The notes beneath the pieces are model-generated. The model ran no database searches and had not been told where the DNA came from. It saw nothing but the letters and a program-made list of their open reading frames with translations. Source: CAIUSP01 sp040375675 (GTDB lineage: Bacteria; Actinomycetota; Thermoleophilia; Solirubrobacterales; 70-9). From it: a stretch of DNA of 47,138 nt. The DNA lies in NCBI GenBank assembly GCA_040375675.1, contig JBEIRY010000003.1:1-47138 (forward strand), in the 5' to 3' direction. Made by a program: the position numbers and the translations under genes. Positions 15,865 to 21,956 of the stretch are shown here, piece after piece (position 1 is the stretch's first letter; each line of letters opens with the position of its first letter).

Positions 15865-16646
15865 GCCGAGCAGGGAAATCCCGCTGGCTGGCTCCTCTCG
15901 CACTGGCGGTGGGGCTGCTCGCGATCTGGCAGATCGCGGCGTCTTGGGGACTGCTCGCAGATGCCCTCTCGATCAAGTCGTTTCTGGTTCCCTCGCCGAG
16001 CGAGATAGCGAACTCTCTGTGGCTGGATCGCTCGTTGCTCGGCTCAGCCGCATTGACCACCCTGGTCGAAGTGGTAGCCGGCTTCGCGATTGCCGTGGTG
16101 GCCGGAATCGGGTTGGCGCTGCTGATACACAGCTCCGATTCGGCGCGAAGAGCGATCTATCCGCTGCTGGTCGGCTCGCAGACGATCCCGATAATCGCGA
16201 TCGCTCCGATCCTGGTGGTCTGGTTCGGGTTCGGGCTGGGGCCGAAGCTCGCCATCATCGCGCTGGTCTGCTTCTTTCCCATTACCGTCAACTGCATGGA
16301 TGGCCTGCGGCGATCTGATCCCGAGCAGATAAGACTGGTGCGATCGCTGGGGGCGAGCAAGGGACAGGTGCTGAGCTGGGTCGAGGTTCCGACCGCTCTG
16401 CCCTCCTTTTTCAGCGGAGCCAAGATCGCTGCGGCGGTATCGGTGATCGGCGCGGTATTTGCAGAGTGGTCTGGCTCGGACGCAGGGCTTGGCTACCTGA
16501 TCCAGATCTCGTCCGCACAGCTGTTGACCGCGCGGATGTTCGCCGCGATCGTGGTCCTTTCTGGCATAGCGATCGCTCTCTTCTGGGCGGTCGGTGCGAT
16601 CGAGCGCAGGATCGTCTTCTGGCAACAGCCGGAGGCAGGCAGATGA
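15861..16646 (+). CDS. ABC transporter permease (ThiX/SsuC type)
   Basis: A 261-residue BPD-type inner-membrane permease with about six transmembrane helices. The EAA loop that contacts the ATPase is visible as RLVRSLGASKGQVLSWVEVP (about 157-176). The N-terminal pattern (LALAVGLLAIWQIAASWG, then FLVPSPSEIANSLW) is classic for the nitrate/sulfonate/ThiX permease family. It overlaps both neighbours by four bases (GTGA upstream, ATGA downstream), so the three importer genes are translationally coupled. GTG start. Confidence 0.92.
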   Translation: MSRAGKSRWLAPLALAVGLLAIWQIAASWGLLADALSIKSFLVPSPSEIANSLWLDRSLLGSAALTTLVEVVAGFAIAVVAGIGLALLIHSSDSARRAIYPLLVGSQTIPIIAIAPILVVWFGFGLGPKLAIIALVCFFPITVNCMDGLRRSDPEQIRLVRSLGASKGQVLSWVEVPTALPSFFSGAKIAAAVSVIGAVFAEWSGSDAGLGYLIQISSAQLLTARMFAAIVVLSGIAIALFWAVGAIERRIVFWQQPEAGR

Positions 16647-17659
16647 GACTGCGGCGGATCAGCGTATTCCTGCTCTTCCTGGTGGTCTGTCTGGGGCTTG
16701 CAGCGTGCAGCGAAAAGAAAGAGGAGGTCGCGGCAGGCGGGCGAGCAAAGCTCGACTTGATGCTCGACTTCTACGTCAACCCTGACCATGCCGGTCTGTT
16801 GGTGGCAGAGCGTCGGGGCTACTTCGAACAAGCAGGGTTGGATGTGAACCTGCGGGTCCCCTCCGACCCCTCGGCCCCGCTCAAGCAGGTCGCCGCCGGC
16901 CGATCTGATCTTGCTATCTCCTACGCGCCCGAGGTGATAACCGCTCGCTCCCAAGGGCTTCCGGTACGAGCAATTGCGGCGATCGTGGATGAGCCGCTGA
17001 CTTCCTTGATCTGGCTGCCTGCAAGCGGAATCGCCGACCCGGTCGACCTCTCGGGAAAGACGGTTGCGACCGCGGGGATCCCGTACCAGGCTGACTATAT
17101 GAACACGATCCTCGATGCCGCCGGTGTGCCAGCAGCATCGGTCAGCCAGGTGAATGTCGGGCTAGGGCTGCTGCCGGCGTTGCTTGGCGGAAGAGCCGAC
17201 GCGATCCTCGGCGGATTCAGGAACGTCGAAGGAGTCGAGCTCACACAGCGCGGCGATGACCCCACGATCCTGCCCGTAGACGAGGTGGGCGTTCCGACCT
17301 ACGACGAGTTGGTGCTGGTCGCCTCAGAGGACACGATCGATCAGCGGCCCGAGGAGCTGAGGCTTTTCATCTCGGCTCTTGCCAAGGGGACAACTGCCGC
17401 AGTCAGCGACCCCGCACTGGCCACCAGATCTGTCCTGGCCGCCGGAGATGGGCTCGACCCGTCGCTCACCGCAGCAGAGGTAGCCGCCACCCTGCCGCTG
17501 CTGAAAGGATCCGCAACTGCCCCCTACGGCTGGATGAACCCCAACGAGTGGGCGAACTTCGCGGCTTGGATGAAGGCCGAAGGCCTGATCGGAGATCTGC
17601 CTCAGGTCGAGGAGATGATCACGAGCGACTTCCTCCCGCCCGCTCCAGAGCCGCGCTAG
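16643..17659 (+). CDS. Substrate-binding lipoprotein (ThiY/NMT1-like)
   Basis: A 338-residue periplasmic-type binding protein with a lipobox (LGLAAC, Cys22). The start of the mature part, LDLMLDFYVNPDHAGLLVAE, followed by RRGYFEQAGLDV, is characteristic of the NMT1/THI5-like fold and closest in pattern to ThiY, which binds formylaminopyrimidine, rather than to SsuA or TauA. Further family segments are RSDLAISYAPEV and the GGFRNVEG loop. The ATG overlaps the permease stop and has GGAGG upstream. Substrate assignment to a thiamine pyrimidine is moderate. No TPP riboswitch is seen before the importer genes or the operon. It converges on the GNAT gene with a hairpin between. Confidence 0.85.
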   Translation: MRLRRISVFLLFLVVCLGLAACSEKKEEVAAGGRAKLDLMLDFYVNPDHAGLLVAERRGYFEQAGLDVNLRVPSDPSAPLKQVAAGRSDLAISYAPEVITARSQGLPVRAIAAIVDEPLTSLIWLPASGIADPVDLSGKTVATAGIPYQADYMNTILDAAGVPAASVSQVNVGLGLLPALLGGRADAILGGFRNVEGVELTQRGDDPTILPVDEVGVPTYDELVLVASEDTIDQRPEELRLFISALAKGTTAAVSDPALATRSVLAAGDGLDPSLTAAEVAATLPLLKGSATAPYGWMNPNEWANFAAWMKAEGLIGDLPQVEEMITSDFLPPAPEPR

Positions 17660-17667
17660 GAGGACTC

Positions 17668-17684
17668 GCGGCCTGACCGGCCGC
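17668..17684. terminator. Hairpin between convergent genes
   Basis: GCGGCC (17668-17673) pairs with GGCCGC (17679-17684) around the loop TGACC, in the 34-base gap between two convergent stops. There is no U-run, so termination is plausible but not certain. Confidence 0.45.
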
Positions 17685-17693
17685 TGGTAGGGG

Positions 17694-18830
17694 TCAGAGG
17701 GTCTTTTCGAACAGGCGGTAGCGCTTGACCACGGTGCCGCCCATGCCTTCCATCGCCTTGTTCATCGGCTTGTTGGTTTCGAGAATCCAACCTTGATCTC
17801 CACCGCCAACTCCGGTGCGCTTGGCCGTCTCGAGGTGACGTATGTAGAAGGCGGCGGCGATGCCCAGGTGCTGGTGCTCGGGCTTGACACCGAGCGCGAA
17901 TACACGCACCTGATCGATCTTGCGCCTGCCCAGCAGGAACTTCAGCCAACCGAAGGGCAGCAATCTTCCGTTCATCTTCTTCAGGACCTGATTGATGTCA
18001 GGCAGCGTGAGCGCTGCACCGAGAATCTCCCCGTCGCGCTCGGCGATCATCGCCCACTCCTCGCTGAGGATCTGCTTCAGGTTCTTGGCCTGGAACTCGA
18101 CCTCGGCGTCGGTTATCGGAACGAAGCCCCAATTTTTGCCCCACGCCTCGTTGTAGACCTCCATGAACCTCGCTATCTCCTTGTCGAGTTCCCGGCGGCG
18201 CATGTTTCGCACGATGACTCCGTGCTTTTCCATCTCCTCGGCGGCGGCGTGGATCATCGGCGTGAACATCTCTCCTTCGGCGAGCGTTCCGACCTGGAGG
18301 TCCCACATCTGGAGATCCATCGCCTTGCCGTAGCCGAGAGCCTCGATCTGCTCCCGGTAGTAGGGCGGATGCCAAGGCTCGAGGATCATCGGATGCAGGT
18401 CGTAGCCGTCGATCAGAAGACCGCACTCGTCGTTGGTGGTGAAATCCATCGGCCCGATCATCCGCTTGCGCCCCTTGGCGCGTGCCCACTCCTCGGCAGC
18501 GTCGAACAGGGCCCGGAAGACCTCGGGGTCGTCGATCGAGTCGATGAACCCGAACTGGGCGTCAGAGCCACCCTGGTATTCGTCCCAGCGATGATCGATC
18601 TGGACGGTGATCCGGCCGACCACCTCGCCGTCGCGGACCGCGAGCAGGTACTCGGCCTCGGCGTGCTGGAAATATGGGTTCTTCTCACGGTCGAGGAACT
18701 CTCGCCGCTCGATTATCAGCGGGGGGACCCAAGGCGTGCCACGGTGCAGGCGGTAAGGCAGCTTGATGAAGCGATCGAGGTCGCGACGGCCGGAAACGTG
18801 CACAATCTGCAACTGAGAGTGGTCCGCCAC
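17694..18830 (-). CDS. YghO-like GNAT-superfamily protein; possible ceramide-synthase-type N-acyltransferase
   Basis: A 378-residue protein with two GNAT-like halves. The N-terminal half has the segment LPYRLHRGTPWVPPLI and GPMDFTTNDECGLLIDGYD. The C-terminal half has the acetyl/acyl-CoA loop region (VFALGVKPEHQHLGIAAAFY) and the ending ILETNKPMNKAMEGMG. This is the YghO-like family of about 380 residues. Bacterial ceramide synthase of Caulobacter (bCerS) is also described as a GNAT-superfamily acyltransferase, and this gene is divergent from an alpha-oxoamine synthase, so an N-acyltransferase role on a long-chain base is attractive but inferred. The GTG at 18830 was chosen over TTG 18839 because TAGGTT lies exactly 7 bases before it. 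Confidence 0.75.
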   Translation of the reverse strand: MADHSQLQIVHVSGRRDLDRFIKLPYRLHRGTPWVPPLIIERREFLDREKNPYFQHAEAEYLLAVRDGEVVGRITVQIDHRWDEYQGGSDAQFGFIDSIDDPEVFRALFDAAEEWARAKGRKRMIGPMDFTTNDECGLLIDGYDLHPMILEPWHPPYYREQIEALGYGKAMDLQMWDLQVGTLAEGEMFTPMIHAAAEEMEKHGVIVRNMRRRELDKEIARFMEVYNEAWGKNWGFVPITDAEVEFQAKNLKQILSEEWAMIAERDGEILGAALTLPDINQVLKKMNGRLLPFGWLKFLLGRRKIDQVRVFALGVKPEHQHLGIAAAFYIRHLETAKRTGVGGGDQGWILETNKPMNKAMEGMGGTVVKRYRLFEKTL

Positions 18831-18837
18831 GCTTGTC

Positions 18838-18843
18838 AACCTA
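18838..18843 (-). promoter_or_regulatory. -10 element of the YghO-like gene
   Basis: TAGGTT on the minus strand, 7 bases before GTG 18830. It shares two base pairs with the opposing -10 at 18842-18847. Confidence 0.5.
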
Positions 18844-18847
18844 CACT
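18842..18847 (+). promoter_or_regulatory. -10 element of the alpha-oxoamine synthase gene
   Basis: TACACT, 8 bases before ATG 18856, with no Shine-Dalgarno. It overlaps the opposing -10, so the two promoters cannot be open at the same time. Confidence 0.5.
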
Positions 18848-18855
18848 CTTCACGG

Positions 18856-20121
18856 ATGGCAAATACGCCCCAAACCCAAACAGCACCGGTCGATGTATTC
18901 GAGAAGGTCCGCGGGCATGAGCGCGCAGAGCAACTCGAGGCTGCGAAAAAGCACGATCTGCTGCCCTACTTCCGCCTGCTCGAGTCCGAGGCCGGACCAG
19001 TCGTGGATATGGAGGGCCGCGAGACGATCATGCTCGGCTCGAACAACTACCTCGGGCTCACCGCCGACCCGAGAGTGAAGCAGGCCGCTCGCGATGCGCT
19101 GGAGCAGTACGGGACCGGAGTGACCGGCTCGAGGCTGCTCAACGGCACCACCCCTCAGCACCTGGAATTGGAGTGCGAACTCGCAGGCTGGATGCAGACC
19201 GAAGACGCGATCGTCTTCAGCACCGGCTACCAGTCGAATCTGGGGGCAATCAGCGCGATCCTCGAACCCGGCGACACGGTGATCTGCGATTCAGCAAACC
19301 ACGCCTCGATCCTCGACGGCTGCAAGCTCTCCGGAGCGAAGCTCCGCCCCTTCCGCCACAACCGCATGGACAAGCTCGAGAGAATGCTCGAGCGGGCAGT
19401 AAATGACGGCGGCGGCGTGTTGGTAGTCGTCGACGGAGTGTTTTCGATGGAAGGCGATGTCTGCGACCTGCCCGGCATAGTCGAGCTCTGCCAGCGCTTC
19501 GGTGTGAGGCTGATGGTCGATGAGGCCCACGGAGTCGGGGTGCTCGGCGCCCGAGGAGCAGGCGCCTGTGAGATGTTCGGAATGGAAGACAGCGTCGACC
19601 TGCGGATGGGAACCTTCTCCAAGAGCCTCGCCTCCTGTGGAGGATTCATCGCCGGATCGGCCGAGGTGATCGAGTTCATGCGGATCTCCTCCCGCTCCTT
19701 CATCTTCAGCGCCTCGGCTGTCCCCGCTGCCACCGGCGCCGCGCTTGCGGCGCTGCGGATAATCCGCGATGAGGGTCCGGCGCTATTCGAAAAACTCCTC
19801 GGAAACGCCTCCTACCTGCGCGATGGCTTTCGGAATCTGGGGCTGCAAGTGGTCGAGCCCGGAACGCTCCCTGATGGCAGCGAGGCGACCACTCCGGTCG
19901 TACCCGTCGTGGTTGGTGAGGACTGGCAAGCGGTGCTGCTTTGGAAGGCGCTCTTCGATGCCGGGGTCTACACGAACGTTGCGATCCATCCCGCAGTGCC
20001 CCCAGGCGGAGCGCTGCTGAGAACGAGTCTGATGGCGACCCACGAAACCGAGCATCTAGACCGTGCGTTGGAGACGGTCGAGCGGGTCATCGCCGACTTC
20101 CCTGACCTACCCAGGGTTTGA
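18856..20121 (+). CDS. PLP-dependent alpha-oxoamine synthase (serine palmitoyltransferase-like)
   Basis: A 421-residue PLP enzyme of the alpha-oxoamine synthase family, which condenses an amino acid with an acyl-CoA or acyl-ACP. Visible motifs are LGSNNYLGLTADPRV, GTGVTGSRLLNGT, ANHASILDG, VDEAHGVGVLG (PLP-stacking/Asp), and the Lys-containing TFSKSLASCGGFIAG. The last, with FIFSASAVPA following, is the pattern of bacterial serine palmitoyltransferases rather than BioF or Kbl (which have TLGKA-like sequences). No biotin genes are near. Together with the divergent GNAT gene it suggests a sphingolipid-like or other acylated-amine product. 8-amino-7-oxononanoate synthase remains the main alternative. 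Confidence 0.85.
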   Translation: MANTPQTQTAPVDVFEKVRGHERAEQLEAAKKHDLLPYFRLLESEAGPVVDMEGRETIMLGSNNYLGLTADPRVKQAARDALEQYGTGVTGSRLLNGTTPQHLELECELAGWMQTEDAIVFSTGYQSNLGAISAILEPGDTVICDSANHASILDGCKLSGAKLRPFRHNRMDKLERMLERAVNDGGGVLVVVDGVFSMEGDVCDLPGIVELCQRFGVRLMVDEAHGVGVLGARGAGACEMFGMEDSVDLRMGTFSKSLASCGGFIAGSAEVIEFMRISSRSFIFSASAVPAATGAALAALRIIRDEGPALFEKLLGNASYLRDGFRNLGLQVVEPGTLPDGSEATTPVVPVVVGEDWQAVLLWKALFDAGVYTNVAIHPAVPPGGALLRTSLMATHETEHLDRALETVERVIADFPDLPRV

Positions 20122-20338
20122 ACTTCCAAAAAAGTTGCTCTTAGCGGGCGACTCGTTCAGGCACCCTGCACGAGGGCGTGTCAGCGCGATATGTTTTCGC
20201 AGCCGCGCGCCTTCGGGAGAGAAGGCAAGCGGGAAGGGCCTCAGCCCGACCCCGAACCGAGGCGACCCGACCAAGGTCGATGAGGGAAGCGTGAGCCACA
20301 TTTGAAATTCGCCCCGAAACCCTTGACAGGAGGAATCC

Positions 20339-20740
20339 ATGACGACTGCTGCACCGGCAACCAAGACCAAGGCCGCAAAGAAGACTGCAAAGCCGAAGAC
20401 TCGCAAGGCCAAGGCCGCCGGAAGCAAGGGGCGAAACAGCTCGGACTCCCAGCACATGAAGGCACTCGCCAAGGCAAACGAGGTGAGACTTGCCCGGGCA
20501 TCACTCAAGCGGCAGATCGCTGCCGGCGACCTGAAGGTCGCAGAGGTGCTGAACGACTATCCCGCCGAGGCAGAGGGAATGACCGTCTCTGAGCTCTTGG
20601 CAAGCCAGCGGCGTTGGGGCAGGACCCGCTCACGAAAGCTTCTCTCGCGTCTCGACCTGACCGAGAACAAGCGCATCGGGACCCTGACCGAGCGCCAGCT
20701 CTCGCTGCTTACAGCGGCACTGAACGCACCTAGCGCCTGA
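20339..20740 (+). CDS. Actinobacterial integration host factor (mIHF)-like DNA-binding protein
   Basis: A 133-residue protein. Residues 1-40 are a Lys/Ala/Thr-rich tail. Residues about 45-130 match the layout of actinobacterial mIHF: a long N-terminal helix (ALAKANEVRLARASLKRQI), a linker with KVAEVLNDYP, then a helix-two-turn-helix-like region (MTVSELLASQRRWGRTRSRKLLSRLDL) and the ending GTLTERQLSLLTAAL. mIHF binds and bends DNA and organises the nucleoid. The usual neighbour (guanylate kinase) is absent, and the basic tail is an addition to the core. The ATG has a strong AGGAGG 5 bases upstream, unlike most leading genes here. The 217-base upstream gap holds no other gene that I can see. 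Confidence 0.82.
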   Translation: MTTAAPATKTKAAKKTAKPKTRKAKAAGSKGRNSSDSQHMKALAKANEVRLARASLKRQIAAGDLKVAEVLNDYPAEAEGMTVSELLASQRRWGRTRSRKLLSRLDLTENKRIGTLTERQLSLLTAALNAPSA

Positions 20741-20753
20741 GCGCCAGCCTCGT

Positions 20754-21164
20754 TTAGAGCTTGAACCGAGCGCCGCCTGAGCGGCGCGCAAATAGCCGTG
20801 AGAAGTACCAGGCGCCTACGCCGAATACGGCGGCCGCAAGCAGTATCCGGACTACCGGAGCAAGCACCGAGCCGAGCAGAGTCCAGCAAAGCGCCAGGGT
20901 GATCACCCCGCCGATACCGGCCAGGATCAGGGTGTGGGAGCGGTAACCAGCAAGGTGCTCGCGCAGTGCCAGCTCGAGCCCTGACAAAGAGGCGAGGACC
21001 AGTCCGGCGCCGATCATGATCGGTCCGCGGGGAGGCGAAACGAAGAAACCCGCCACCAACAGAACCAAACCAACCAAGACGACGATCTCGGCAAGCGGGA
21101 ACGACCCCCACGGTGCGGGTGGGCGATCCTTCTCGCGGGGCTGGCGAGATCTACCTCCAGCCAT
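20754..21164 (-). CDS. Small integral membrane protein
   Basis: A 136-residue protein. The first about 22 residues are basic and hydrophilic (RSRQPREKDR). About four hydrophobic helices follow (near 25-43, 47-63, 77-97, 101-120), and the C-terminus is Arg-rich. No family recognised. It converges on the mIHF-like gene with 13 bases between stops, and is followed upstream on the same strand by the thioredoxin-fold gene region, separated by 57 bases. It could be a tail gene unrelated to either. CAGGAT, 8 bases before the ATG, is a weak candidate -10. Confidence 0.65.
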   Translation of the reverse strand: MAGGRSRQPREKDRPPAPWGSFPLAEIVVLVGLVLLVAGFFVSPPRGPIMIGAGLVLASLSGLELALREHLAGYRSHTLILAGIGGVITLALCWTLLGSVLAPVVRILLAAAVFGVGAWYFSRLFARRSGGARFKL

Positions 21165-21221
21165 CTCGACCGATCCTGATCACGCGGCTGATCGTAGTCA
21201 TGGCATAGGGGTCGAGGTGCA

Positions 21222-21956
21222 TCAGCTCTTACCTGATCCTTGCTCGGCGCTGGCAGCCTCAAGCAAGCCCTTTACCCGGTCAGCAATGACCGCCGGGGTC
21301 TGGTTGCCGAGCGCAACCTGGTGTACGACTCCACCGGGCAGCAGGAACAGAACGGTCGGACACCCTCCCACCCTGATCAGGTTGGAGAGAGCGCCGTCCG
21401 GATCCAGTCCGACCGGATGAGTCCAACCGCGATTCCGGATCAACTCCCTGACCGTTGCGCGATCGTCACGGACATCTATCGCGAGGAAATTCGCCTTGTT
21501 CCCGAACCGTCGATACGCAGATTCGAAGACATCTTGTTGATCCTCACAATCACCGCCGCGTGTGAACCAGAAGGAAACGACCGAAGGGCGAGTGAAGACG
21601 TCGCAGGAGCGGATGGCGCCATCGAGTCGAACCTCGCAGGCAGGGGTGCGCCGGGCGTCGGCCGGGCACGGACGCTGCGCTGAAACGCAGTCGCTCTGAT
21701 CGATGTTTGCGTCGCCGATCAGCGGGCCGCGCGCATCGGGCACCGCGAAATCAGGCAACACGAGCCCCGCGTCGTCGCCGCTGCCGAGCACACCACCATC
21801 ATTTCCGGACACGGAGTTGACCACCGCGATCACGACTACCGCGCAGAAGACGATCCCCACCAGCACCGACCAGACCGCAGGAGGTTTGATTGCCGGCGGC
21901 TTCTCCGCTGACTGCTCTTCAGGGCCTCCCTCCGGCTTCTCCGCCTTTTCGGTCAA
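21222..21956 (-). CDS. Membrane-anchored thioredoxin-fold protein with a single active-site Cys
   Basis: A 244-residue protein. The N-terminal about 30 residues are Glu/Lys/Pro-rich, a transmembrane helix follows (SVLVGIVFCAVVVIAVVNSV), then an extracytoplasmic TlpA/ResA-like domain (about 85-235). Where TlpA proteins have WCxxC, this has FTRGGDCED, so the first Cys is Gly and only the second remains. The cis-Pro loop reads GCPT, with an additional Cys. Other Cys residues sit in the stretch before (DQSDC, RPC, PAC, RSC). The TTG start overlaps the TGA of the RND gene (CCTTGACC), with GGGAG 4 bases upstream. Longer in-frame sequence lies inside the RND gene and is not coding. It is the last gene of the lipid-transport-like operon. 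Confidence 0.8.
   Translation of the reverse strand: MTEKAEKPEGGPEEQSAEKPPAIKPPAVWSVLVGIVFCAVVVIAVVNSVSGNDGGVLGSGDDAGLVLPDFAVPDARGPLIGDANIDQSDCVSAQRPCPADARRTPACEVRLDGAIRSCDVFTRPSVVSFWFTRGGDCEDQQDVFESAYRRFGNKANFLAIDVRDDRATVRELIRNRGWTHPVGLDPDGALSNLIRVGGCPTVLFLLPGGVVHQVALGNQTPAVIADRVKGLLEAASAEQGSGKS

Noticed and set aside
20122..20338. tRNA or small RNA gene
   Set aside because: Several short stems can be drawn, but no cloverleaf, no CCA-adjacent acceptor pairing and no T-loop consensus could be found; only the AGGAGG before 20339 is clear.
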